Positions 16,620 to 24,948 of a stretch of 64,000 nt of DNA are shown here, piece after piece. A program made the translations under genes and the position numbers. Source of the DNA: an uncultured Rhodobacter sp. (GTDB taxonomy: Bacteria; Pseudomonadota; Alphaproteobacteria; Rhodobacterales; Rhodobacteraceae); NCBI GenBank assembly GCA_945952585.1, contig CAMFII010000005.1, positions 184,170-248,169 of the forward strand, in the 5' to 3' direction. The stretch's first letter is position 1. Each line of letters begins with the position of its first letter. The notes under the pieces were generated by a model. It saw only the letters and a program-made list of their open reading frames with translations. It searched no databases and was not told the DNA's origin.

Positions 16620-18071
16620 ATGAGCACGGTTATCAAGAACGGCACGATCGTCACGGCCGACCTGACCTACAAGGCGGATGTGCTGGTCGATCGGGGCGTC
16701 ATCATCCATATCGGCGACAACCTCGTGGGGACCGAGGTGCTGGACGCGACCGGCTGCTATGTGATGCCGGGCGGGATCGATCCGCATACCCATCTCGAGA
16801 TGCCGTTCATGGGCACCTATTCGGCCGATGACTTCGAGTCCGGCACGCGGGCGGCGTTGGCGGGCGGCACGACGATGGTCGTCGACTTCATCCTGCCGGG
16901 GCAGGGTCAGGGCCTGATGGATGCCGCGCAGATGTGGCACAACAAGTCGGGGCGCGCGCATTGCGACTATTCCTACCACATGGCGATCACCTGGTGGGGC
17001 GAGAAGGTCTGGCAGGACATGGAGGACTCGGTGAAGGCCGGGATCACCTCGTTCAAGCACTTCATGGCCTACAAGGGCGCGCTGATGGTGAACGACGACG
17101 AGATGTTCGCCTCGTTCCGCCGGGTGGGCGAGCTGGGCGGTGTCGCGCTGGTCCATGCCGAGAACGGCGACGTGGTGGCGGAACTGACGGCGAAGCTTCT
17201 GGCCGAGGGCAATACCGGGCCCGAGGCCCATGCCTATTCCCGCCCGCCGCAGGTCGAGGGCGAGGCCACGAACCGCGCCATCATGATCGCCGACATTGCG
17301 GGTGTGCCGCTTTATGTCGTCCACACCTCCTGCGAGGAGGCGCATGAGGCGATCCGCCGGGCGCGTCAGCAGGGCAAGCGCGTCTGGGGCGAGCCGCTGA
17401 TCCAGCACCTGACGCTGGATGAAAGCGAGTATTTCCACCCCGACTGGGACCATGCGGCGCGGCGGGTCATGTCGCCGCCCTTCCGCGACAAGAAACATCA
17501 GGACAGTCTCTGGGCCGGTTTGCAGTCGGGGTCCCTGTCCTGCGTGGCGACCGACCATTGTGCCTTCACCACCGAGCAGAAGCGCTTCGGCGTCGGCAAC
17601 TTCGCCAAGATCCCGAACGGGACGGGGGGGCTGGAGGACCGGATGCCGATGCTCTGGACCGCCGGGGTGAATACCGGGCGGTTGACGCCGAACGAATTCG
17701 TCGCCGTCACCTCGACCAATATCGCCAAGATCCTGAACTGCTATCCGAAGAAGGGCGCGGTTCTGGTCGGGGCGGATGCGGACCTCGTGGTCTGGGACCC
17801 GGAAAAGACCAAGACGATCTCGGCCAAGAGCCAGCAGTCCTCAATCGACTACAACGTCTTCGAGGGCAAAGAGGTGAAGGGCCTGCCGCGCTACACCCTG
17901 ACCCGGGGCCGCGTGGCGGTCATGGATGGCGCGTTCAAGGGGCAGGAAGGGCACGGCCAGTTCGTGGCCCGCGAGCCGCGTCCGGCGATCAACCGCGCCC
18001 TCAGCCAGTGGAAGGACCTGACCGCGCCCCGGCCGGTGGTACGGACCGGCATCCCGGCGACGGGGGTGTGA
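16620..18071 (+). CDS. hydA: Dihydropyrimidinase
   Basis: Opens dihydrouracil or dihydrothymine to the N-carbamoyl acid, second step of the pathway. It has 483 residues of the amidohydrolase superfamily with complete metal site: DPHTH (His56, His58), carboxylated Lys152 in FMAYKGAL, HAENGD and HTSCEEAHEAI for the other ligands, and VATDHCAF with the catalytic Asp. AGGAGG lies ten bases before the ATG. The gene is followed at 12 bp by a small membrane protein gene. Confidence 0.95.
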   Translation: MSTVIKNGTIVTADLTYKADVLVDRGVIIHIGDNLVGTEVLDATGCYVMPGGIDPHTHLEMPFMGTYSADDFESGTRAALAGGTTMVVDFILPGQGQGLMDAAQMWHNKSGRAHCDYSYHMAITWWGEKVWQDMEDSVKAGITSFKHFMAYKGALMVNDDEMFASFRRVGELGGVALVHAENGDVVAELTAKLLAEGNTGPEAHAYSRPPQVEGEATNRAIMIADIAGVPLYVVHTSCEEAHEAIRRARQQGKRVWGEPLIQHLTLDESEYFHPDWDHAARRVMSPPFRDKKHQDSLWAGLQSGSLSCVATDHCAFTTEQKRFGVGNFAKIPNGTGGLEDRMPMLWTAGVNTGRLTPNEFVAVTSTNIAKILNCYPKKGAVLVGADADLVVWDPEKTKTISAKSQQSSIDYNVFEGKEVKGLPRYTLTRGRVAVMDGAFKGQEGHGQFVAREPRPAINRALSQWKDLTAPRPVVRTGIPATGV

Positions 18072-18083
18072 TTGGAGGGCGAC

Positions 18084-18500
18084 ATGCCTTTCGGTCCGTC
18101 AGACCGGGCTGCCCCTGGCTGGCGGCAGCGAGTTGGTCGCTCGCTGGCGGGATGGGCTGCTGCTTCCGCGGTCGCCTACTTTCTGAGCGCTGCTGGAATG
18201 AGTTATGTGCAGGGACATTTTGGACAGGAAACCGGGATAGCAGCGGCATACCCGATCGTTCTGATCTTGACCGCCCCAACATTGCTGATCCGCGCTTTCA
18301 TGATTCACAAGTGGGGAGTCTGGGCCGCGATGGTCGCCGGAGGCGTTGCCGGGGTTCCATACTATTATTGGTTAAATCAGGTGTTTCGCCCACCGACTTT
18401 CCATCCGGGGCAGGAGGGGCAGTGGGATATGGCGACATTTGTCTTCGCTGGAGTTGCAGCCGGGGCCGCTTGGTGGTGGGTCGAATGGAAGCTGCGCTAG
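18084..18500 (+). CDS. Small integral membrane protein, unknown
   Basis: 138 residues with about four hydrophobic segments (AGWAAASAVAYFLSAAG; YPIVLILTAPTLLIRAF; WAAMVAGGVAGVPYYYWL; FAGVAAGAAWWWVEW). The ATG at 18084 has GGAGGG in front; a TTG at 18072 is less likely. I do not recognise the family. The gene body is visibly lower in GC than its neighbours, suggesting later acquisition. It follows dihydropyrimidinase by 12 bp and its stop codon overlaps the stop of the convergent cupin gene. Confidence 0.72.
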   Translation: MPFGPSDRAAPGWRQRVGRSLAGWAAASAVAYFLSAAGMSYVQGHFGQETGIAAAYPIVLILTAPTLLIRAFMIHKWGVWAAMVAGGVAGVPYYYWLNQVFRPPTFHPGQEGQWDMATFVFAGVAAGAAWWWVEWKLR

Positions 18501-18892
18501 GGAATCAATTCGTCCAGCTCGGGCAGGAGCACGACGCTCTCCTGCTCGTGAGGGTCGGTGCGCGCGATGACGGCGCGTGCGACGCCGGGGCCGGGATTGA
18601 AGGGCAGGTGCGGCATGTCGGCGGGAATGTAGAGCAACTCGCCCGCCTCGACCTCCATGCGGTTTTCCAGCCGCGGTCCCCAATACATCACCGTCCGCCC
18701 CTCGAGCGCGTAGATCGCGGTTTCGTGGGTGGCATGCTTGTGGGCCTTGGCGCGGCCGCCGGGCGGGATGGTCAGGAGATGCATGCAGATCGCCTGCGAT
18801 CCAGCGGTCTCGCGGGCGATGCCCTCGAAATAGGAGAAGCCCTGCTTGCCGTCATAGGTGGAGCCGGGGCGGAGCTTGATGCAGTCGGTCAT
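18497..18892 (-). CDS. Cupin domain protein
   Basis: Single-domain cupin of 131 residues. Motif 1 is HKHATHETAIYALEGRTVMYWG (two His and the Glu metal ligands) and motif 2 is ELLYIPADMPHLPFNP with the fourth His, so a metal site is likely. Function is unknown; cupins beside pyrimidine or hydantoin genes are often annotated only as cupins. Its ATG overlaps the stop of an upstream 58-codon gene as ATGA, indicating coupled translation. Convergent with the small membrane gene. Confidence 0.82.
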   Translation of the reverse strand: MTDCIKLRPGSTYDGKQGFSYFEGIARETAGSQAICMHLLTIPPGGRAKAHKHATHETAIYALEGRTVMYWGPRLENRMEVEAGELLYIPADMPHLPFNPGPGVARAVIARTDPHEQESVVLLPELDELIP

Positions 18893-19065
18893 GTCCCTAG
18901 GGTCCGGTCGCCGTCGTCCGGACGACTGTCGCGCGGTTCGGGCCGGCTGGCCAAGGGATTTGCCTGGGGTTCGGGCCGCGGCGGAGCAAAGGTGATGACC
19001 GGCGCATCGAAAAAGCGCTCTTCGAGGTCTTCGGGTTCGGGGGCGAAAGCGAGTGTCGTGGGCAT
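18889..19065 (-). CDS. 58-aa protein translationally coupled to the cupin gene
   Basis: Encodes MPTTLAFAPEPEDLEERF..., an acidic, Pro/Arg-rich and probably partly disordered protein. Support comes from AAAGGAGGAGACCC directly upstream of the ATG at 19065 and from the ATGA overlap with the cupin start at its 3' end. No known domain is recognised. It could be a small partner of the cupin or a leader that sets cupin translation. Confidence 0.68.
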   Translation of the reverse strand: MPTTLAFAPEPEDLEERFFDAPVITFAPPRPEPQANPLASRPEPRDSRPDDGDRTLGT

Positions 19066-19180
19066 GGGTCTCCTCCTTTGCCGGGCAGATGGGGATTGCG
19101 GCCGGCCTGTGCAACAGTGCCGGCGGCAGGCGTAGGATTGATGACGAATTGGTGAAGACCAGTCGCGGGGACGGGGGCGG

Positions 19181-19966
19181 ATGGCGGAAAAGGCAGTGAT
19201 CGAGGCCAAGGGAGTCAATCTCGTCTTCGAGACGAATGACGGCCCGGTGCAGGCGCTCAAGGACGTGAACCTGACGGTCGGGAAGGGCGAATTCGTCAGC
19301 TTCATCGGACCTTCGGGCTGCGGCAAGACCACGCTCCTGCGTGCCATCGCGGCGCTGGAGACGCCCACGGGGGGCACGCTGACGGTGAACGGGATGAGCC
19401 CGGACGCCGCGCGCAAGGCGCGCGCCTATGGCTACGTCTTCCAGGCGGCTGGTCTGTATCCTTGGCGGACGATTGCAGGAAATGTGAAACTGCCGCTTGA
19501 GATCATGGGATTTTCCAAGGCCGAGCAGGATGAGCGTGTTCGAAAAGTGCTAGCGTTGGTCGAGCTCGACGGCTTCGGCGCCAAGTTTCCCTGGCAGCTT
19601 TCGGGGGGCATGCAGCAGCGGGCAAGCATCGCGCGGGCCCTGGCCTTCGATGCCGATATCCTGCTGATGGACGAACCCTTTGGCGCCTTGGACGAGATCG
19701 TGCGCGACCGGCTGAACGAGGAGTTGCTCAAGCTCTGGGCGCGGACGGACAAGACCATCTGCTTTGTTACCCATTCGATCCCGGAGGCGGTGTATCTCTC
19801 GACCAAGATCGTGGTGATGTCGCCGCGCCCCGGGCGGATCACCGACATCATCGAAAGCACCCTGCCGCGCGAGCGCCCGCTCGACATCCGCGACACGCCG
19901 GAATTCCTGGCCATCTCGCACCGGGTGCGCGACGGGCTGCGGGCGGGGCATTCCTATGATGTCTGA
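19181..19966 (+). CDS. ABC transporter ATPase, nitrate/taurine/pyrimidine class
   Basis: Cytoplasmic ATPase of 261 residues for a SsuB/TauB/ThiZ-type importer. It has Walker A GPSGCGKTT near residue 46, signature LSGGMQQRASIARAL, Walker B ILLMDEPFGALDE and H-loop FVTHSIPEA. It is the first gene of a four-gene importer operon with two permeases and an NMT1-type binding protein, located next to the pyrimidine-degradation operon, which suggests that a pyrimidine-like compound is imported. Confidence 0.92.
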   Translation: MAEKAVIEAKGVNLVFETNDGPVQALKDVNLTVGKGEFVSFIGPSGCGKTTLLRAIAALETPTGGTLTVNGMSPDAARKARAYGYVFQAAGLYPWRTIAGNVKLPLEIMGFSKAEQDERVRKVLALVELDGFGAKFPWQLSGGMQQRASIARALAFDADILLMDEPFGALDEIVRDRLNEELLKLWARTDKTICFVTHSIPEAVYLSTKIVVMSPRPGRITDIIESTLPRERPLDIRDTPEFLAISHRVRDGLRAGHSYDV

Positions 19967-19990
19967 GCACGCTCCTGCCCCAGCCGTGGA

Positions 19991-20011
19991 CAGGGGGCTG
20001 TCTGCCCCCTG
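19991..20011 (+). other. Intercistronic hairpin in the ABC operon
   Basis: Perfect 8-bp stem CAGGGGGC / GCCCCCTG with a 5-nt loop, 25 bp after the ATPase stop and with no T-run. It lies in the only long gap (165 bp) of the operon and may set transcript stability or partial termination. Confidence 0.5.
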
Positions 20012-20089
20012 CGGCCTTGCGCGACCCTTGCGGATCGGGCGTTCGGCGCTGGCAATCTTCCACGGGAAGATCGCCCGAGCGCGCCTCAC

Positions 20090-20120
20090 CCCCGAGGATG
20101 TTTCCAACCAGAAGATGCAG
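20090..20120 (+). repeat. GATGTTT-type intergenic element, copy 2
   Basis: CCCGAGGATGTTT...CAGAAGATGC resembles the element at 16546-16576 in order and spacing. Both lie a short distance upstream of a ribosome site in the same gene region. Confidence 0.45.
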
Positions 20121-20131
20121 GGGGGAGCGCG

Positions 20132-20995
20132 ATGAGGGCGGCGCTTCCCATTCTTGCGGTGCTCGCGGTGATCGTGGCGCTCTGGTATGCGGCGACGGTG
20201 TGGATGAATGCGCCCTGGGTGCGCGATCAGGCGGCGCGGGCCGGGCAGGAGGTCACCACCTCTCAACTCGTCCGCGAGACGATGAGCCAGGAACGCCCGG
20301 TGCTGCCGGCGCCGCATCAGGTGATCGCCGAGCTGTGGAAAGGCGTGACGGGGCAGGCCGTGACCTCGAAACGCAGCCTCGTCTACCATGCCTGGGTCAC
20401 GGTTTCGGCGACGCTGCTCGGGTTCGCCATCGGTACGGGGCTGGGCATCCTGCTGGCGGTGGGGATCGTTCACAACCGGGCGATGGACCTGAGCGTGATG
20501 CCCTGGGCCATTGCCAGCCAGACGATCCCGATCCTCGCCATCGCGCCGATGATCATCGTGGTATTGAACTCGGTGGGCGTGCAGGGGCTGATCCCCAAGG
20601 CGATTATCAGCGCCTATCTGAGCTTCTTTCCGGTGGTCGTGGGCATGGTGAAGGGCTTCCGCAGCCCGGACCGGATGCAGCTGGACCTCTTGAAGACCTA
20701 TAATGCGAGCCAAGGGCAGACCTTCTGGAAGCTGCGCTGGCCATCCTCGGCGCCCTACCTCTTCGCCTCGCTGAAGGTCGCGGTCGCGGCCTCGCTGGTG
20801 GGCGCGATCGTGGGCGAGATGCCGACGGGAGCGGTTGCGGGCCTTGGCGCGCGGCTGTTGTCGGGCAGCTATTACGGCCAGACAATCCAGATCTGGGCGG
20901 CGCTGTTCATGGCGGCGATCGTGGCGGCGGGTCTTGTCTTCATCGTCGGCGGCATCGAGCGGGCGACGCTCAAGCGGATGGGGCTGGTGCGATGA
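20132..20995 (+). CDS. ABC transporter permease (BPD_transp_1)
   Basis: Inner-membrane permease of 287 residues in the SsuC/TauC/ThiX family. One N-terminal membrane segment is followed by a periplasmic stretch (residues about 30-85) and then the five-helix permease core with the EAA-type loop in LLKTYNASQGQTFWKLRWPSS. GGGGGGAGCGCG precedes the ATG. Its end overlaps the next permease start by four bases. Confidence 0.9.
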   Translation: MRAALPILAVLAVIVALWYAATVWMNAPWVRDQAARAGQEVTTSQLVRETMSQERPVLPAPHQVIAELWKGVTGQAVTSKRSLVYHAWVTVSATLLGFAIGTGLGILLAVGIVHNRAMDLSVMPWAIASQTIPILAIAPMIIVVLNSVGVQGLIPKAIISAYLSFFPVVVGMVKGFRSPDRMQLDLLKTYNASQGQTFWKLRWPSSAPYLFASLKVAVAASLVGAIVGEMPTGAVAGLGARLLSGSYYGQTIQIWAALFMAAIVAAGLVFIVGGIERATLKRMGLVR

Positions 20996-21948
20996 GGCAG
21001 GGCTGGCCGGACTGGGCGAAGAGCCCGCTGATCGGTTTCGGGGCGATGATCGTCCTGATGGCCGTCATTCCGCTGCTGTCGGGGCAATCCCCCGCCGCGA
21101 CCCTTGGCGATGGCCGCCTGTGGCTGGTGCTGCTCGTCTGGGCCGGGGCGTGGCTGGTCAATGCCTGGCTGGCCGAGCGCGCGCGCGGTCGGCTGTCCAA
21201 GGCTGTCGTCGCCGCGTTCTTCGGGCTGACGCTGCTCTTGATCTGGGAGCTGGTGGCGCGGCTCTACGCGGTGCCCGAGGTGATCCTGCCCTCGCCGTCG
21301 CGCATCGCGGCGACCTTCGCCGCCAACCTCGGTACGCTGTGGATCGACTTCGTCCAGACCTTCGTCAAGGGTGCGCTGACCGGCTATGTCATCGGTTGTG
21401 CCGCAGCCTTCCTGACCGCGGTGCTGATCGACCGGTCGCCCTTCCTGCAGCGGGGGTTGCTGCCGATCGGCAATTTCGTGGCCGCGCTGCCGATCGTGGG
21501 CATCGCGCCGATCCTCGTGATGTGGTTCGGCTTTGACTGGCAGTCGAAGGCGGCGGTCGTGGTGGTGATGGTGTTCTTCCCGGTGCTGGTAAACACCGTG
21601 GCCGGGCTTTCGGCCAGCGAACAGATGCAGCGCGACCTGATGGCGACCTGGAATGCGAGCTACTGGCAGACGCTGTTCAAGCTGCGGCTGCCGGCGGCGA
21701 TGCCGTTTATCTTCAACGGCTTGAAGATCGCGACGACACTCGCGCTGATCGGCGCCATCGTGGCAGAGTTTTTCGGCAGTCCGATCAAGGGCATGGGGTT
21801 CCGCATCTCGACCGAGGTCGGGCGGCTGGGGCTGGACATGGTCTGGGCCGAGATTGCCGTTGCGGCATTGGCGGGTTCGGCCTTTTATGGGCTGGTCGCG
21901 CTGATCGAGCGGCGGGTGACCTTCTGGCATCCCTCGCAACGACATTGA
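20992..21948 (+). CDS. ABC transporter permease (BPD_transp_1)
   Basis: Second permease of the importer, 318 residues, with extra N-terminal membrane segments (residues about 10-90) before the core domain; the EAA-type loop is LMATWNASYWQTLFKLRLPAAMP. The ATGA overlap with the preceding gene suggests a heterodimeric channel made at equal level. Same family as the first permease and presumably an old duplication. Confidence 0.9.
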   Translation: MRQGWPDWAKSPLIGFGAMIVLMAVIPLLSGQSPAATLGDGRLWLVLLVWAGAWLVNAWLAERARGRLSKAVVAAFFGLTLLLIWELVARLYAVPEVILPSPSRIAATFAANLGTLWIDFVQTFVKGALTGYVIGCAAAFLTAVLIDRSPFLQRGLLPIGNFVAALPIVGIAPILVMWFGFDWQSKAAVVVVMVFFPVLVNTVAGLSASEQMQRDLMATWNASYWQTLFKLRLPAAMPFIFNGLKIATTLALIGAIVAEFFGSPIKGMGFRISTEVGRLGLDMVWAEIAVAALAGSAFYGLVALIERRVTFWHPSQRH

Positions 21949-21995
21949 GAAACCAAGAACAGGGCGGAAGTCGCCCGCAACACGGAGGTTGAGAG

Positions 21996-23000
21996 ATGAA
22001 AGGTCTAGTGACGGGTCTGGTGACCGGGCTGGTGACGGGGGCCTTCGCGGCCAGCGGCGCCTGGGCGGCGGACGAGGTCAAGCTCCAGCTGAAATGGGTG
22101 ACCCAGGCCCAGTTCGCCGGCTATTACGTCGCCAAGGACAAGGGCTTCTTCGAGGAAGAGGGTCTTGACGTCACCATCCTTCCCGGCGGTCCCGACATCG
22201 CGCCCGAGCAGGTGATCGCCGGCGGTGGCGCCGACGTGATCGTCGACTGGATGCCGGCGGCCCTTGCGGCGCGCGAGCGCGGTCTGCCCCTGGTCAACAT
22301 CGCCCAGCCCTTCAAGCATGGCGGCCTGGAATTGACCTGCCTGAAAGAGAACGGCATTTCCTCGCCGGCCGATTTCAAGGGCAAGACGCTTGGCGTCTGG
22401 TTCTATGGCAACGAATATCCGTTCTACGGCTGGATGGCCAAGCTGGGCCTCTCGACCGAGGGCGGACCTGATGGCGTGACGGTCCTGAAACAGGGCTTCA
22501 ACGTCGATCCGCTGCTGCAGAAGCAGGCCGACTGCATCTCGGTCATGACCTACAACGAATACGGCCAGGTGATCGACGCCGGGATCAAGCCGGAACAGCT
22601 GGTGACCTTCAACTACCTCGAGCAGGGCGCGGGCGTCATGGAAGACGGCCTCTATGTGCTTGAGCCGAACCTCAAGGACGCGGCCTTCGAAGACAAGATG
22701 GTGCGCTTTGTCCGTGCCGCGATGAAGGGCTGGAAATACGCCGAGGCCAACCCGGATGAAGCCGCGCAGATCGTCATCGACAACGATGCGAGCGGCGCGC
22801 AGACGCTCGAGCATCAGAAATACATGATGAGCGAGGTCGCCAAGCTGACGGCCGGCTCGAACGGCGCGCTTGATCCGGAAGATTACAAGGAAACCGTCGC
22901 CACGCTGCTGGCCGCCGTGTCCAAGGAAAACCCGGCGATCACCAAGGAGCCTGATGCGGGCGCCTATACGCTGGCGATCACCGACAAGGCGCTGAAGTGA
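21996..23000 (+). CDS. NMT1/ThiY-type ABC transporter substrate-binding protein
   Basis: Periplasmic binding protein of 334 residues: signal peptide to about AWA-AD, then LKWVTQAQFAGYYVAKDKGFF, the hallmark of NMT1/THI5 proteins that bind pyrimidine precursors and related compounds, and GADVIVDWMPAALA. The signal peptide contains GLVT three times in tandem, encoded by three 12-bp repeats (22002-22037). Last gene of the importer operon, followed by a strong terminator. Uracil, thymine or hydroxymethylpyrimidine are candidate ligands by context only. Confidence 0.9.
   Translation: MKGLVTGLVTGLVTGAFAASGAWAADEVKLQLKWVTQAQFAGYYVAKDKGFFEEEGLDVTILPGGPDIAPEQVIAGGGADVIVDWMPAALAARERGLPLVNIAQPFKHGGLELTCLKENGISSPADFKGKTLGVWFYGNEYPFYGWMAKLGLSTEGGPDGVTVLKQGFNVDPLLQKQADCISVMTYNEYGQVIDAGIKPEQLVTFNYLEQGAGVMEDGLYVLEPNLKDAAFEDKMVRFVRAAMKGWKYAEANPDEAAQIVIDNDASGAQTLEHQKYMMSEVAKLTAGSNGALDPEDYKETVATLLAAVSKENPAITKEPDAGAYTLAITDKALK
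22002..22037 (+). repeat. Three tandem 12-bp repeats in the signal peptide
   Basis: GGTCTAGTGACG, GGTCTGGTGACC and GGGCTGGTGACG are adjacent and each encodes Gly-Leu-Val-Thr. In-frame gain or loss of units would change signal-peptide length without a frameshift. Confidence 0.85.
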
Positions 23001-23045
23001 CCTGACGGCTGCGGAAGGGCCCCGCGCCCTTCGCCCGGAGAAAGG

Positions 23046-23074
23046 AAGGAGGAGGCCCCGGCCTCCTCCTTTGC
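23046..23074 (+). terminator. Rho-independent terminator of the ABC importer operon
   Basis: Long stem AAGGAGGAGGC / GCCTCCTCCTT (about 11 bp) with a tiny loop, then TTTGCATTT. It lies 45 bp past the binding-protein stop. Confidence 0.8.
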
Positions 23075-23096
23075 ATTTGGGGGAGGGGGGAGTCGG

Positions 23097-23145
23097 TTTA
23101 CCATTTCTTGTAAATCGGGGGCACGGTTGTAAACTGCCGGCGACG
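23097..23145. promoter_or_regulatory. Likely operator/promoter region of the XRE regulator
   Basis: TTTACCATTTCTTGTAAA (23097-23114) is an inverted repeat TTTAC-N8-GTAAA; a further GTAAAC follows at about 23131-23136. The box TTTACCATTT also occurs upstream of preT. Position immediately before a regulator gene suggests autoregulation. Confidence 0.5.
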
Positions 23146-23159
23146 GAGGGAGTTCAGCC

Positions 23160-24455
23160 ATGCCGATGACGGCCCTGACCGGAAGCCGCGTCCGCGAACG
23201 GCGCCTGCTTCTGGGGATGCGCCAGGGGGAACTGGCCGAGGCCGCGGGCATCTCTGCCTCCTATCTCAACCTCATCGAACACAATCGCCGCCGGGTGGCG
23301 GGCGAGGTTCTGCTGCGCCTGGCGGCGGCGCTGGATGTCAAGCCCGACATCCTGGCCGAAGGGGCCGAGGGCGTGCTGGTGGCCGACCTGCGCGATGCCG
23401 CCGCCGGTGCCGCCGCCCCCATCCCCGAGGTTGACCGGATCGAGGATTTCATCGGCCGCTTTCCCGGCTGGGCCGCGTTGCTTTCGGCCCAGCACCGGCG
23501 GCTTGGCACCCTGGAACGCTCGGTCGCGGCCCTGTCCGACCGGATGGCCCATGACCCGCACCTGTCTGCGGCCCTGCACGAGCTGTTGTCGGCCCTGAGT
23601 TCGGTGCGGTCCACGGCCGCGATCCTTGCCGAAAGCGAAGACATCGAACCCGACTGGCGGGCCAGGTTCCACGCCAACCTTCATGCCGATAGCGAGCGTC
23701 TTGCGGTCGGGGCCGAGACACTGGTGGCCTATCTCGACTCGGCCGGCGAGGCCGAGGAGGCGGGCATCGCGGCCCCGCAGGAAGAGCTTGAAGCCTGGCT
23801 TTCCGCCCGCGACTGGCAGGTTCCGGAACTGGAGCAGGGCGGCGCGGGCCTGGCTCGGCTGCAAGACGAGGCCGGACAACTCCCCTCGAGCGTGGCCCGG
23901 GCCTTGGCCACGGATTGGCTGCGAATTGCTGCCGAGGATGCGGCGCGCCTGCCGATGGAGCGTTTCAAGGCGGCGATCGGCGCGGGCTTGCCCGATCCAG
24001 GCCAACTCGCGCAGCGTTTCGGGACCGACATCGTCGCCGTTTTCCGCCGCCTGGCACTGGTTCCCGGTGCGCGGTGGGGGGTTGTCGGCTGCGACGCCTC
24101 GGGCACACTCACCTTCCGCCGCCCGGTCGAAGGGTTTCCGCTGCCGCGCTTCGCCGCGGCCTGTCCGCTCTGGCCGCTTTATCGCGCGCTCGGTCGGCCG
24201 ATGACCCCGATCTCGGCGCTGGTCGAGATGGCATCGCGCCGGACGTGGCGGTTCCGCGCGCTTGCCTTCGCCGCCCCGCGCCTGACCGGCGGATTCGGCG
24301 GCCCGGAGGTTGTCGAGGCGGCAATGCTGCTGATGCCTGTCGAAGCCACGGCCGAGCCGGCGCTGCCGGTCGGAACCACTTGCCGGATCTGTCCCCGCAG
24401 CGGTTGCGCGGCGCGGCGGGAACCCTCGCTCATGGACGAAGGTCGGAGCGAGTGA
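23160..24455 (+). CDS. XRE family regulator, short-chain fatty acyl regulator-like
   Basis: Cytoplasmic regulator of 431 residues. N-terminal HTH_3: VRERRLLLGMRQGELAEAAG and ISASYLNLIEHNRRRVAGEVLL. The C-terminus has the CRICPRSGC motif (near residue 408) typical of the DUF2083 domain in RamB/ScfR-like regulators of acetyl/propionyl-CoA metabolism. The central part has no HExxH, so a peptidase-like IrrE domain is either degenerate or absent. GGAGGG precedes the ATG. It lies just upstream of a two-component module. Confidence 0.85.
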   Translation: MPMTALTGSRVRERRLLLGMRQGELAEAAGISASYLNLIEHNRRRVAGEVLLRLAAALDVKPDILAEGAEGVLVADLRDAAAGAAAPIPEVDRIEDFIGRFPGWAALLSAQHRRLGTLERSVAALSDRMAHDPHLSAALHELLSALSSVRSTAAILAESEDIEPDWRARFHANLHADSERLAVGAETLVAYLDSAGEAEEAGIAAPQEELEAWLSARDWQVPELEQGGAGLARLQDEAGQLPSSVARALATDWLRIAAEDAARLPMERFKAAIGAGLPDPGQLAQRFGTDIVAVFRRLALVPGARWGVVGCDASGTLTFRRPVEGFPLPRFAAACPLWPLYRALGRPMTPISALVEMASRRTWRFRALAFAAPRLTGGFGGPEVVEAAMLLMPVEATAEPALPVGTTCRICPRSGCAARREPSLMDEGRSE

Positions 24456-24523
24456 CAATTCCCTTTGCAGGCAGCGGCTTTGCGATGATAGTCGGTCTCA
24501 CTGAAACGGCCGGGGGAGGGCCG

Positions 24524-24892
24524 ATGGGGCGGCATGTGTTGCTCGTCGAAGACGAGCCGAACATTACCGAAGCGATCCGGTTCATCCTGGCCCGCGACGG
24601 CTGGCAGGTGACCACGATGACCGATGGCGCCGCGGCGGAAACGGCGATCCGAACGGCGCAACCCGATGTGGTGATTCTGGACGTCATGCTGCCCGGTCGC
24701 AGCGGGCTTGACGTGCTTGCGGCCCTGCGGGCGGATGAGGCCACGCGCAGCCTGCCGGTGCTGATGCTGACGGCCCGGGGCCAGGGACGCGACCGCGCCG
24801 AGGCCGAGCGGATCGGGGCCAGCCGCTTCATGACCAAGCCCTTCTCGAACAGCGAGATGCTCGCCACGGTGCGCGAGCTGGCCAGCGCGTGA
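24524..24892 (+). CDS. Single-domain response regulator
   Basis: Receiver domain only, 122 residues, CheY-like with no DNA-binding output. Acidic pocket VEDEP at 9-12, phospho-acceptor Asp near 53 in VILDVMLPGRSG, Thr in MLTARG and Lys in FMTKPFS. GGGGGAGGGCCG precedes the ATG; a longer open frame runs through the preceding gene and is rejected. It starts the unit with a small membrane protein and a transporter-fused histidine kinase, its likely partner. Confidence 0.9.
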   Translation: MGRHVLLVEDEPNITEAIRFILARDGWQVTTMTDGAAAETAIRTAQPDVVILDVMLPGRSGLDVLAALRADEATRSLPVLMLTARGQGRDRAEAERIGASRFMTKPFSNSEMLATVRELASA

Positions 24893-24948
24893 GGCGCCCC
24901 GGCCTTCCCCTGTTCCTGAAACGGCAGCCCTACCGGCGGCGGAGGGCG

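Noticed and set aside
15138..17558. Very long open frame on the minus strand joined to the second RutR-like gene (1017 codons)
   Set aside because: It is antisense to the hydrolase and dihydropyrimidinase genes, rich in His/Arg/Asp runs, and only its last 210 codons look like protein.
20992..21945. Long antisense frames opposite the ABC permeases and CUT2 permease
   Set aside because: His/Arg/Asp/Gln-rich translations typical of antisense frames to GC-rich membrane genes.
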